NCBI GenBank assembly: GCA_029961745.1
Contig: CP124680.1
Coordinates: 3,596,001 to 3,660,000 of the forward strand
Reading direction: 5' to 3'
Source of the DNA: Nocardioides sp. L-11A
GTDB taxonomy: Bacteria; Actinomycetota; Actinomycetes; Propionibacteriales; Nocardioidaceae
DNA length: 64,000 bases
Shown: one piece after another, positions 24,026-34,800 of the stretch
How positions within the stretch are numbered: the stretch's first letter is position 1
Layout of the letters: each line of letters opens with the position of its first letter
Notes under the pieces: generated by a model
Database searches by the model: none
The model's input: only the letters and a program-made list of their open reading frames with translations
Told to the model about the DNA's origin: nothing
Program-made: the position numbers and the translations under genes

Positions 24026-26503
24026 TCAGCGCCGCCGGAAGGTGGGCATCCGGCGCACGAGACCACGCAGCCGCACCACCGGGCCGAGACCGAGCAGTCG
24101 GCGGCCCGCGCCGCGCACCCGGCGGCCGACGGACGACCGGACCCGGTCGCGACCGGCCCGCCAGGGCACCGAGGCGAGCGAGAAGCGCGCCAGCAGCCGG
24201 CGCCACCACGGGGTCGCCTTGCGCATCCGGCGCAGCGCGGTGTCGACGTCCGCCCAGTAGGCACCCGCCTCCTCCGCACTGGGCTCGCCCGCGCCGTAGA
24301 CATGGCGGTCGGCGGTGTGCGCCAGGGTGACGACGCCGACGGCCGACAGGTCGGGATACCGCTCCGCGGCGGCGTACGCGCTCTCCCGGCGGGTGGCGCC
24401 CGGCGCGGGACGTACGCCGAGGTCCCGCATCCGGTCGGCGAGCTCACGCCAGGCCCCGCTGAGCCTGGTGGCCGGGTCCCCGGACCGGCGACGGCGACGC
24501 CGACGCAGGAACTTGTAGAGGAGCACGCCCCACAGGGGAGACAGCAGCAGCGCGACCTTCACGACGTCGAGGACGATGCCGAGGATGGTGCCGAGCACCG
24601 CGAGGACGTCGAGCTCCTTGCGCTGGCCGTCGCCCTGCTGGAGGTTGTCGCTCGCCTCCTTCGGCTCGCCCGGCACCCGCGGCGGCTGGAGCACCTGCGG
24701 CTGCGGGTCCTCGTTCGGGTCGTCGTTGGGTCGACGGAGCTTCTTGTCCTCCGGCGGGGTCGGGTCGAGCGGGACCCAGCCGAGTCCCTCGAGCTTGACC
24801 TCGGTCCAGGCGGTGATGTTCTCGCCGCGGACCTCCCCTCCCCCGGGCGGCACCTTGAAGCCCATGACCACCCGGATGGGGAGGCCCATCCGCTGGCCGA
24901 TCAGCGCCATCGCGGCGGCGTACTGCTCGGCGTTGCCGACGGGTGTCGCCGTCTTGGCGAGCACGGCCAGGCGGCTGGCGCCGTGGCCGGCGGGTACGTC
25001 GTCGTCGATGCCGTCGGAGTAGAAGCCGTGCTCGCGGAACGAGTCGCGCAGGAACTGGGCGAGCTCGCCGCCCGTCCCGCCGCTGAACCCGTCCTCGGTC
25101 TGCCACCGCTGGACCCGGTCGACCAGCTCCTCGGGCACGATCGCGGGCGCGGGCAGTGAGACCGAGTCGTCGGCCGCGAGGACGGAGGTCTCCTCGTCGG
25201 CGGGGTCCGGCGGCGCGGTCGCCTCGACCTCGAAGGTGGTGCCGCGCTCGACCCCGCCGATCTGGGCGACGGTGCCGGTCTGGCGGTTGATGACGAGCTC
25301 CCCGGCGGCGTCACCGTCGGGGCGGCCGTTCCGGATCGGCGTCAGCGCCAGCGTGTCGCCGACGCTGGGCACCCACACGCCGGTGTAGTCGTTGATCGTG
25401 ATCCGGCCGTGGACGGTCGCCTTCGCGTTGGCGTCCGGGTCGTTGCGCAACCGCCGGAAGGTGCCCGAGTCGTGGACCGATCCCGGGCCGCCGGAGACGT
25501 TCCACACGATGCCGTCGTAGGTGTCCATGACCGCCAACCGGACCAGCGACCCGCTCTCGAGCCCGTCGACCGTGAACAGGGACGTGCTGGTCCGCAGCGG
25601 CTCCTTCTTGTACGCGCGGAACTTCGCCAGCGGGCTCGGGTAGTCGTGGGGATCGAACGGCGGGTCCACGTGGTCGCGCAGCACCACCCGGGTCGCGTCG
25701 GGGTCGGCGGTCGCCCCCAGTCCGGCCGCGGCACCGCCGGCGACCCCGACCACGGCCAGGGTCGCGAGCACCCGGCGTCCCCAGCGCTGCCGCACATGTC
25801 GCAGCGAGCGCCAGCGCAGCCAGACCACGCCGACGACGGCCACGACCAGGCCGCGGGTCAGTGCGGCCTGGGCACTGATGTCGCCGAAGGCGGACGCCAG
25901 GACCAGGATCAGCCCCAGGACCAGCCCGGCGAGCCCGGACCACCGCGAACGCCAGAGGAGGACGGCGGCGACCAGCCCGCCGAGCAGCCCAGTGGCGAAC
26001 GGGACGATCAGCACGACGCCGTTCTCGCCGAGCGGCACCGGCAGGGTCAGCGCCTCGCGCCACGTGTGCACCAGGCCGACCACGAGGTCGCGCAGCGAGT
26101 CCGCGGTGGGCAGCAGGCCGCCGCGAGCGCGGTCGGGGACGACCACGGCCGACCCCGCCCCGAGGTACGCCGCGGCCGCGGCCAGGGCCGTCGACCAGGG
26201 ACCCCAGCGCCACCGGGCGCCGAGGTAGGCGACCACCACGCCGAGGCCGAGCCCGAGTCCGACGGCGAGCAGCCAGCGGTCGCCGGTGTAGGCCGCGCCC
26301 AGCGGCCAGGCGCAGAGGATCCCGAGGCCGACGACGAGCGCGGCGTCGACGAGAACCAGCCACCACGGCGGCAGCGCACCCCGTCTCCGGCGCCGGTCGG
26401 GCACGATGAGAACGGGGCCGCTCCGGCTGGCGGAGCGGACCGGAGGCGCGACCGGGCCGTGCCCCGGCGGGGTCGCGGGGCGGCCCAGGTGGGGTGAGGT
26501 CAT
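24026..26503 (-). CDS. transglutaminase-fold membrane protein with degenerate active site
   Basis: An 825-residue TgpA-like protein. A Pro/Arg-rich N-terminus leads into about six membrane helices (residues 45-270), a long extracytoplasmic region with the transglutaminase fold (about 470-590), a C-terminal membrane helix near 650 and a basic cytoplasmic DUF4129-like tail. In the family the catalytic Cys, His and Asp lie in G-x-C-E-x-x-A, H-A-W-x-E-V and D-P-T. Here they read GNAEQYA (Ala525), ITAWTEV (Thr564) and LDPTPP (Asp580): Cys and His are gone while fold motifs persist. It is the last gene of the seven-gene operon and overlaps the DUF58 stop by 4 nt. Confidence 0.9.
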   Translation of the reverse strand: MTSPHLGRPATPPGHGPVAPPVRSASRSGPVLIVPDRRRRRGALPPWWLVLVDAALVVGLGILCAWPLGAAYTGDRWLLAVGLGLGLGVVVAYLGARWRWGPWSTALAAAAAYLGAGSAVVVPDRARGGLLPTADSLRDLVVGLVHTWREALTLPVPLGENGVVLIVPFATGLLGGLVAAVLLWRSRWSGLAGLVLGLILVLASAFGDISAQAALTRGLVVAVVGVVWLRWRSLRHVRQRWGRRVLATLAVVGVAGGAAAGLGATADPDATRVVLRDHVDPPFDPHDYPSPLAKFRAYKKEPLRTSTSLFTVDGLESGSLVRLAVMDTYDGIVWNVSGGPGSVHDSGTFRRLRNDPDANAKATVHGRITINDYTGVWVPSVGDTLALTPIRNGRPDGDAAGELVINRQTGTVAQIGGVERGTTFEVEATAPPDPADEETSVLAADDSVSLPAPAIVPEELVDRVQRWQTEDGFSGGTGGELAQFLRDSFREHGFYSDGIDDDVPAGHGASRLAVLAKTATPVGNAEQYAAAMALIGQRMGLPIRVVMGFKVPPGGGEVRGENITAWTEVKLEGLGWVPLDPTPPEDKKLRRPNDDPNEDPQPQVLQPPRVPGEPKEASDNLQQGDGQRKELDVLAVLGTILGIVLDVVKVALLLSPLWGVLLYKFLRRRRRRRSGDPATRLSGAWRELADRMRDLGVRPAPGATRRESAYAAAERYPDLSAVGVVTLAHTADRHVYGAGEPSAEEAGAYWADVDTALRRMRKATPWWRRLLARFSLASVPWRAGRDRVRSSVGRRVRGAGRRLLGLGPVVRLRGLVRRMPTFRRR

Positions 26504-27786
26504 GCGGACACCCGTCGTACGGCGACGCCGAGCTCCTCGAGGCGGCCGACCGTGGCGACACCGAGGTCGCCCAGCCAGCGCACCGAGGGCTCGTGGCCGA
26601 CCAGGCAGCGCACCGCGATCACCCGGGTGTCGACGGGCAGGAATTGCCGGGCCCGGCGCAGGTCGGTGATCGTCACGCCGAAGCCGATGCACAGCACCAT
26701 CACACTGGCGGCGAGCTCGCCCGCGCTGAGGTGGCGGGTCACATCGACCAACCGGCGCGCCTGCCAGTCGTAGGTGAGGCCGGACAGGCCGTCGAGGAAG
26801 CGCTGGGCGCTGGCCGCGGGAAGCGACGCGTGCGACGCCACGGCACTGAGCTGCTGGCCGTCCGCGAGCGCCTGGGTGCCGAGCGAGCCGGCGACCGAGA
26901 TCGCCAGCTCGAACTCCTCGTCGCTGGAGTAGTCCTCCAACCGGGAGCTCACCATCGTGAGCAGGTGGGAGCGCCGGGTCTCCTCGAACTGGCGGACCAT
27001 GAGGGTGCCGGTCTTGGCGCTCGACTTCCAGTGGATGTGGCGCCGGTCGTCGCCGGCGACGTACCCGCGCAGCGCGTGGAAGGAGACGTCGTTGTCGGAG
27101 ACCTTGGGCACGGTGCGGCCCTCGAGGTCGCGGATCAGGCCGGCGGCCGATCCATCGACGCGCAGCGTCTTGGGATGCACGTACAGCGTGTCCATCTCAC
27201 TGAGGTGGCGCTCGCGGCGCAGCAGCCCCAGCGGGTCGGCCCGCACGGCCGTGACCGGTCCGACGTCGAGGACCGCGCGGTGCGCGGTGGGTACGGCGAA
27301 CAGCTCCTCGTGCTCGGCGCCGGGTGCCAGACCAGGCAGCTCGAAGGCGGCCCGTCCCGCGCCGACCGGGAACTCGACGACCAGGGAGCGCGACCGCCGT
27401 GCGCTCGGGTTGGCGACGGTGAGGTAGCCGTTGGCCCGCTCGCCCACGATGACCCGGTCCCGGGCGAGGTCCAGGCGCGCCAGCAGCGGGAGGCGGCCGA
27501 CCACGAAGACGATCGCGATGAGCAGGACCAGGGCCAGGAAGATCCCGCCGACGAGCAGCTCGCGCCAGCGCAGCAGTGGCCCCGCCACCAGCAGCGCCAG
27601 CGCCATCGCGCCCACGACCCAGCCGGCCGGGGTCACCGTGCCCGTGACCGGGGCGAGGGCGTGCCGGACCCGCCGGGTGCGCTCGGCGAGGTCGTCGCGC
27701 AGCCGACCGCCCAGCGCCTGCCGGCGCCGGGAGAGATCGGTGAGCAGCCGGCGCGCGCCGGACACCCAGGAGCGGGGTCCCTTCAT
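26500..27786 (-). CDS. DUF58 protein (MoxR-associated, vWA-like)
   Basis: A 428-residue protein with two membrane helices near residues 55-100, then a cytoplasmic or surface domain with strands such as VVEFPVGAG, the segment DPLGLLRRERHL and the DUF58 hallmark YVAGDDRRHIHWKSSAKTG followed by MVRQFEE. The C-terminal part is a vWA-like Rossmann domain. DUF58 proteins nearly always accompany MoxR ATPases and transglutaminase-like proteins, as here. ATG 27786 lies 4 nt after the moxR stop. Confidence 0.93.
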   Translation of the reverse strand: MKGPRSWVSGARRLLTDLSRRRQALGGRLRDDLAERTRRVRHALAPVTGTVTPAGWVVGAMALALLVAGPLLRWRELLVGGIFLALVLLIAIVFVVGRLPLLARLDLARDRVIVGERANGYLTVANPSARRSRSLVVEFPVGAGRAAFELPGLAPGAEHEELFAVPTAHRAVLDVGPVTAVRADPLGLLRRERHLSEMDTLYVHPKTLRVDGSAAGLIRDLEGRTVPKVSDNDVSFHALRGYVAGDDRRHIHWKSSAKTGTLMVRQFEETRRSHLLTMVSSRLEDYSSDEEFELAISVAGSLGTQALADGQQLSAVASHASLPAASAQRFLDGLSGLTYDWQARRLVDVTRHLSAGELAASVMVLCIGFGVTITDLRRARQFLPVDTRVIAVRCLVGHEPSVRWLGDLGVATVGRLEELGVAVRRVSA

Positions 27787-27790
27787 CGGT

Positions 27791-28762
27791 TCATCGGCCG
27801 GCGGGCTCCAGGGGGACGGAGACGCGCTCGAGGACCCGGCGGACGACCTCCTCGGTGGTCGTCCCGCGGAAGTCCTCCTCGGGGTCGAGGACCATCCGGT
27901 GCGCGAGCACCGGGACCGCCAGGGTCTTGACGTCGTCGGGGACGACATAGCTGCGGCCGTAGGACAGCGCCCACGCCCGAGCCGCGCGGACCAGGGCCAG
28001 GCCGGCCCGGACACTGGTGCCGAGAACGACCTCGGACGCCTCGCGGGTGCCCTCGGTGATGCTCGAGACGTACTCGTAGATGCCCGCCTCGACGTGCACC
28101 TGCTGGGCCAGCCGGATCAGGTGGAGCACGTTGTCGCCGCTGATGATCGGGCGCAGCACGGTCGCGGCCTTGCCCTTGGGCGCGTTGGCGAGGATCTGGA
28201 CGGTGTTCTCGTGGTCGGGGTAGCCGAGCGAGGTCTTGACCAGGAAGCGGTCCAGCTGCGCCTCGGGCAGCCGGTAGGTGCCGGCCTGCTCGATCGGGTT
28301 CTGGGTCGCGATCACCATGAACGGCTGGTCGACCTGGTGGGTCACGCCGTCGACGGTGACCTGGCTCTCCTCCATCACCTCGAGCAGCGCCGACTGCGTC
28401 TTCGGCGAGGCGCGGTTGATCTCGTCGGCGAGGACCACGTTGGAGAAGATCGGCCCCTGGTGGAACTCGAACTGCTGGCTGCGCTGGTCGAAGATGGTCA
28501 CGCCCGTCACGTCGCTCGGGAGCAGGTCGGGGGTGAACTGGATCCGGTGGTGGTCGCCCTGGATGGTCTGGGCGATGGCCCGGGCCAGTGAGGTCTTGCC
28601 CGTGCCCGGGTAGTCCTCGAGGAGCAGGTGGCCCTCGGCCAGCAGGGTGACGAACGCGAGCCGGACGACATCGGTCTTGCCGACGATGGCCTGCTCGACG
28701 TTGGCGACCAGCTGGGCGAAGGTCTGCGAGAACCACTCGGTCTCTTCGGTGGTGAGCGACAT
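27791..28762 (-). CDS. MoxR-family AAA+ ATPase
   Basis: A 323-residue AAA+ protein with Walker A DYPGTGKTSL, Walker B VLADEINRA, sensor 1 ATQNPIEQAGTY and the sensor-2 helical lid. MoxR ATPases act as chaperones that insert metals or cofactors into, or mature, envelope and vWA proteins. Here the DUF58 and transglutaminase-like genes follow directly, and the giant Ig/FnIII gene ends 56 nt upstream. It is the likely motor of the module; the client is probably a product of the same operon. Confidence 0.95.
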   Translation of the reverse strand: MSLTTEETEWFSQTFAQLVANVEQAIVGKTDVVRLAFVTLLAEGHLLLEDYPGTGKTSLARAIAQTIQGDHHRIQFTPDLLPSDVTGVTIFDQRSQQFEFHQGPIFSNVVLADEINRASPKTQSALLEVMEESQVTVDGVTHQVDQPFMVIATQNPIEQAGTYRLPEAQLDRFLVKTSLGYPDHENTVQILANAPKGKAATVLRPIISGDNVLHLIRLAQQVHVEAGIYEYVSSITEGTREASEVVLGTSVRAGLALVRAARAWALSYGRSYVVPDDVKTLAVPVLAHRMVLDPEEDFRGTTTEEVVRRVLERVSVPLEPAGR

Positions 28763-28818
28763 GGTGTCCTTTGCGTTCGGGGTGGTTCGTGTCGTCCGTG
28801 GGCTGGGGGCGGTGCGAG

Positions 28819-31800
28819 TCAGCGCGCCGGGGTGTTGCGGCTGATGCCGCCGGCGGTCACCGTGGCGTAGCCGTGGCCGGTGACCCGGCAGTTGGTCTTG
28901 CCGCCCGCGATGTAGTTGAACGAGCCGGGCTGGGTGGTGACGAAGGTCGGGCAGTTGTCGGTGTTGACGACGCTCAGCCCGTTGAGGTCGACCCGGACGG
29001 GATGGGAGTCGACGAACCCGGCGCCGGTCACCCGCACCACGCACGACGCGTCGGCCTCGTCGCTCGAGCAGTTCAGGGTGATCCCCAGCTCGCGCTCCCT
29101 GGAGATGCCCGTGAAGGTCTTGACGTCGCTGTAGCGGCGGCCGTCGTCCGGCGCGTCGGAGACCGTCCGGGCCTTGATGGTGATCGAGGTGTCGCCCTGG
29201 TCGACGCGCTGCTGGAACCGGGACTTGTCCTCCCAGTTCGTCCCGTCGAGGCTGTACTGCACGCCGGTGACGGGCCTGCCGTTGGCCGTGCCCTGCTCGA
29301 TGTCCAAGATGACGTAGTAGTACTCGCTGCTGCGCAGCGTGTCGACCTCGGGGATGCCCGGCTTGCCCCAGGTGTCGACGCCCGACACCGAGCTGGACTG
29401 GCCGGGGACCGCGTCGTTGCCGTTGTAGGCGACCGCCCAGACCTTGACCTCGTGGCTGCCGTTGGTCGGGAAGACGAAGTTGGCACCGCCGCCGGGGGCG
29501 GCGTTCACCGTCGTGGACAGCCCGTCGTTCGACTGGACGACGTAGTGGCGGATCGTGAGCCCCCCGTCGTCGGCCGGCGCTTCCCAGGCGAGAGTGGCCG
29601 TCTTGTCGGCCGTCGAGTCGCCGATCTCGCGCAGGTTGCGCACCGGGCCCGCCTTGGTCCACGGCCGGCCCGAGACGCTCGGGCTGCGGTCGCTCGTGCC
29701 GGCGTCGTTGGTGGCCGCCACCGTGAAGGTGAACGTCTCGCCCTTCCGGATGCCGTCGGCCGGGTCGAAGGTCTTGGACGACGTCGAGGCGTCCACGACG
29801 TACTGCGGCCGCGAACAGCCGTTGCACGTGATCGTGTAGCTGCTGACGGCGTTGCCGTTGCTCTGCGAGTCCGACCACTTCGACCAGTCGATGCGCACCC
29901 ACGGCTGCTGGTTGTAGGGACTGTCCTCGCTCGCGGTCAGCTGGGGCGGGGCGCCGGAGCGCATCGGGACGCCGAACGGGGCGACCGCCTTCGACGCCCC
30001 GGAATACTGCCGGCGCGGCTCGACGTCGTTGACCGCACGGATCTCGAAGGCGTACGGCGTGCCGTTGGTCAGGCCGGGGATGACCATCGAGGTCGCATTG
30101 CCCGGCGCCTGCAGGGTCCGGCTGCTGCCGGCCTCCTTGATCTCGTAGGCCGTGATCGCCGAGCCCTCGTTGGCCGGTGGGGTCCAGCGCAGGGTGAGCT
30201 GGCGGTCCATCCGGTTGCCGGTCGGCTTGGACTCGTTGACGATGACGGGCGGCGTCATCAGGTCGGGGGCCTTGTTGGGGACGATCTCCTCCGACGGCGG
30301 GCTCTCCTCGCCCCACCCCTCGCTGTTGTGGGCCACCACCGTGAAGGTGTAGGACTCCCCCGGCGTGAGGTTGACCAACCGGCAGGTGGTCGGGATGCAG
30401 GTCTGTCGGAAGCCCTGGGAGCCGCGGACCTCGTACTCGTCGATGGCGGCGCCGTTGGCCTCGGGCTCCCGCCAGGTGAGCACGGCGGAGGACGCCTCGA
30501 CCGAGGAGAGGGTCGGTCGCTGCGGCGTACCGGGCACGTCGAGCACCTCGACGGTGATCCGGGCGGTGATCTCGCGGGCCCGGTCACCGGAGGCGTCGGC
30601 GACGGTCACCTTGATGGTCGACGTCCCGGTCGCGGTGGGCGTGAAGGTGACCACGGAGCCGTCGGCCTCGAGATCGGACAGCCCGTTGCCCTCGAGGCGC
30701 GGGTTGCTGGCCTCGATCGGCTCACCGGGGTACGGGTTGACGGCGTAGTCGGACAGGTCGACCGCCATCGACTTGCCCTTCGTCGCCGGCACCGTGATCG
30801 GCGGGACCTGGAGCAGCGGGCGGTCGCTGTCGACGACGTGGACGGTGACCGTCGCCTCGTCCTGCCCGCCGTGGCCGTCGTCGGCGACGACCTGGACCTG
30901 CAGCGCGTCACCGTCCTTCGGGCCGCCGCCGGCCTCGATCGACAGGATGCTGCTGTCGGACCCGATCCGCGCGTCCAGGCCCTGGCCCGCGGACTGCACC
31001 GTCCACCGCATGGTGGCCAGGTCGTCGGGGTTGGCGTCGCGGGTGAGCCCGGCGAGGTCGACCTCCGCGGGATCGCCGTCGACCGTGACGTCGACCGCGG
31101 CGTCGCGCATCACCGGCGCGACATTGCCCGAGGGCTTCACGTCGATCGGGATCGTCAGCAGGGACGTCAGCGCGGCGTCCTCGGCGGCCGTCCGGCCGTC
31201 GCTCACCTTGACGGTCACCGACGCGGGGCCGACGTGGTCGCGGGCCGGCATGAACTCGAGCGAGGTGGGCTCGCCCTCCACGGGCTCCACACTGCCGTTG
31301 ACAGCACTGGCCAAGGAGTCGGGCGCGATCTGCGGCTCCCGGCCGGCCCGGGTGACCACGAGGTCCTTGAGGTCGAAGATCACCGGCTCGCCCGCCACGG
31401 CCCGCACCGGGACCCGGTCCTTGTCGGTGGTCAGCTGCGGCGGCACGTTGTCGGTGCCGGTGACGTAGATGACGCCGAAGGTGCCCGTCGACTCCTCGTC
31501 GGCGTCGTCGAGGCTGTAGAGCACGACCTGGTCCTCGGCCTTGAGCCGGACCCGGACGGCGGCCTCGCCGACGACCTCGCACTCGCCCCGGCTGCCGGCG
31601 TCGCAGGCGGTCACGCGCAGGTCGGCCTTCGCACCGTCGAAGTCGAGGTCGTTGTCGAGCACCGGGATCTCGACCTCGGCGCCGGGCTCCTTGCCGATGA
31701 TGTCGCCCAGGTCGGCCACGTCGTCGCGGGCGATGGGCGCGTAGAAGGGCGCGTCCTTGCTCGCCAGCACCTTGAGCACCGCATTGTCCCGGGCCCCGGC

Positions 31801-34800
31801 GGCGTCCTCGATCGTGTAGCCGATATTGGTCGCCTGGGAGCCGGTGTCCGGGGCGCCGCCGACGTCGAGCTCGATGAAGCCGTTCTCGTGCTCGGCCGGC
31901 GTGGTGCTGTTGATCTCGGCGATGCGCAGGGGGTCGTCGTCGGGGTCCACGTCGTTGGTGAGGACGTTGTAGGAGATCGTGCGGTCGGGCTGGACGAGGA
32001 CGCTGTCGTCGAGCGCGACCGGGGGCTGGTTCTCCGTCTCCTCCGGTACGACGCCGACGCGCACCTCGGCGACGCCGGTGGCGCCGTACTTGTCCTGCAC
32101 CAGGATCTGGAAGAAGTCGGTGCCGTTCTTGCCCTCGAACGCCTCGTAGCGGATCCAGTCGACGCCGGTGTCGAGGACCCGGCCCAGGGACGGCGCGGTG
32201 AGGATGCTGCGGAAGGTCACCGAGTCACCGTCGGGGTCGGCCCCGACGAGGTCGACCGAGATCACCTTGGGTCGGCCGGCGATCACCCGGTCGATGATCG
32301 GCTGGGGCAGGGGTGGATGGTTGTTCTTCGCCGAGTCGGCCACGACGTAGACGCTCACCTCGGCGGTGGCCTTGAGCCCGTCGGCGTCGCGCACGCCGTA
32401 GAACGCCGAGTAGGTGCCCGGCTCGTCGGGGGCCCGCAGCCGCAGCGTGTCGCCGGCCACCCAGATGTCGAGGTTCTGCGGGTCCAGGTCGGACTGGAAC
32501 AGCCGCGGCTTGCCGCCGTCGGGATCGGAGTCGTTGTCGAGCACCGGGATCGTGGTCACCGAGCCCGCCCGGACCGTGACCTGGTCCTTGTTGGCGACCG
32601 GGTGCCGGTTCTCCTGGGTGGAGCGGCGCTGGGAGACGACGAGCTGGCCGATGGCGGAGCTGCGGCCGTCGGACACGACGTAGTCGACCGTCGCCTGCTG
32701 GCCCACGATGTCGGTCGCGGAGCTGATGACGGCGAGCCTCTTGTCGACCACCGACACCTTGACCCCCGGGATCGACGGCCGGCCGATGCGCTTGACGACC
32801 AGGACGTCGCCGTCGGGGTCGAGGTCGTTGAGGAGCAGGTCGACCTGGGCGGTCCCGCCCGGGGTGATCACGGCCTTGTCGCGCACGGCGACCGGGGGCC
32901 GGTTGTCCTTGGGCGGCGACTCGATGTCGAGGCGGATGAAGGACGACTCGGTGGCCGAGGAGTTGTAGGCGGTGTACTCCAGGTAGTAGCTCTTCGCCCT
33001 CGACGAGAAGAAGGTGAAGGTGCCGGACTCCAGGTCCTTGGAGATCTTCGTGCCCTCGTCGTCGCCGACCACCTTCACGCCCTTGAGCGTGAGGTCGGTG
33101 CCCTCGGGGTTGCGGTCGTTGGTGAGCGGCTGGACCACGACCTGCGTGCCCGCGACACCCGAGGCGAGGTCCGGCACCAGCTCGGGCGGCGCTGCGTCGT
33201 CCAGGATGTCGACCGCCAGCTTGCCCACGAAGCTGTCGACGCCGTCGTCGATGGTGTACTCGATCTCGCTCACCGGCGACCCGGTGCCGTCGTCGGTGAA
33301 GGTGATGGTGCCGTCGGGCCGGTACTCGACCTCGCCGCCGGGCGCGGTGGCGTCGGTCAGGGTGAGGTCGTCGCCGTCCATGTCGTAGAAGTCGGCGAGC
33401 AGGTAGTAGCTGGACGAAGCGCCCTTGGCGACCCGGAGCCGGGGGTCGCGGTCGTCCATCTTCCGCGGCCGCTCGTTGCTGCCGTCGGTGCGGATCTGCA
33501 GCCGGACCTCGGCCCGGACCTCCTCGTTCACCCGACCGTCGGTGACGTAGTAGTAGAACGTCGACAGCCCCGTCGCGTCGGCGGGGACCGCGACCTGGAG
33601 CTGGGTGCCGCCGCCGACGATCCGCACCTCGAGCTCCGGACCGCTGACGTGCTGGGTCTTGGAGATGCTGATGATGTCGCCATCGGGATCGTGGTCGTTG
33701 AGCGCGACGACGGGCAGCACGGTCGAGCGGCCGGGACGCGCGCCGAGGTCGTCGTCCTGGGGAACGGGAGCGCGGTTCTCCTGGTCGGGGACCTCCTCGG
33801 TGGTCTCCTTGAGCTTCGACTTGTTCTGGTTCTGCGGGTCCACCGCCGGCCAGTTGTCGATCTTCGCCTTGCCGGGGTCCTGGACCAGCCAGCTGTCGCC
33901 GGTGCGGGTGTCGTTGAGGACCACCACGTCGCGGTTGACCCGGAACCGGAGATCGGCACCCTCCTCCATGCCGGGGATCGGCGAGGTGTCGTCGTCGGCG
34001 GTGCCCGGGCAGTCGCGCAGGTAGTTTTGGGGGGACGTGGCATCGGACCAGGCGGCGTACACGCAGCCGGTGTTGGTCATCTGCACCGGCGCCGCCGGAC
34101 GGCCGGACACGTCGCCGCGGCCGGCGTCGGACAGCTCGCCGCCGTCGACCGGGGCGACCTGCAGACCCTCGACGGTCGCGACGTACACGTCGTCGCTCTC
34201 ACCGGACGGCTGCTGGAGCTCGAGGCGGGAGGGATCGGCGGTCTCGACGACCACCGGGTCCGTGCCGGGACGGCTCAGCTCGAGGCTGTTGCGGTTGAAG
34301 AGCACCGGGGTGTCGCCGACGACGGTCAACGCCACCATCGCGGGGTCGGTGCCGACGTTCTCACCGAGCTCCATCGCATCGCCGGCCACGGCGTTGCCTG
34401 CCTCGTCGAGGGTGTACGGCGTGACCCGACCGTCGCGCCCCAGGACATAGGCCCGCCCGTCGGTGCCGACGGCCGCCCGCAACGCGCCCTTGAGGTCCGG
34501 CGGCGTGGCCTTGGCGGAGAAGCCGCGGAACCGCTCGGCCGCGCGGACCCAGGCCCGGCCGGTCACCGGGTCGACCACGGCGAAGGTGGAGCCGCCGTTG
34601 GCGACCACGGCCCCGCTCGGCAGGCTGGTGGGCTCCAGCGCGGCGGCGTGGGGGATGTCGACCTGCTTGACGGCGCGGTCCGAGGACGCGTCGTCGACGT
34701 ACAGGCTGGTCGCGCGCTGAAAGATGTCAAACTCGACGCTCCCGGACTCGACGCCGAGGTCGAGCTCCTTGATCTGCGGGTTGAGCCGGGCCACGAGGCC

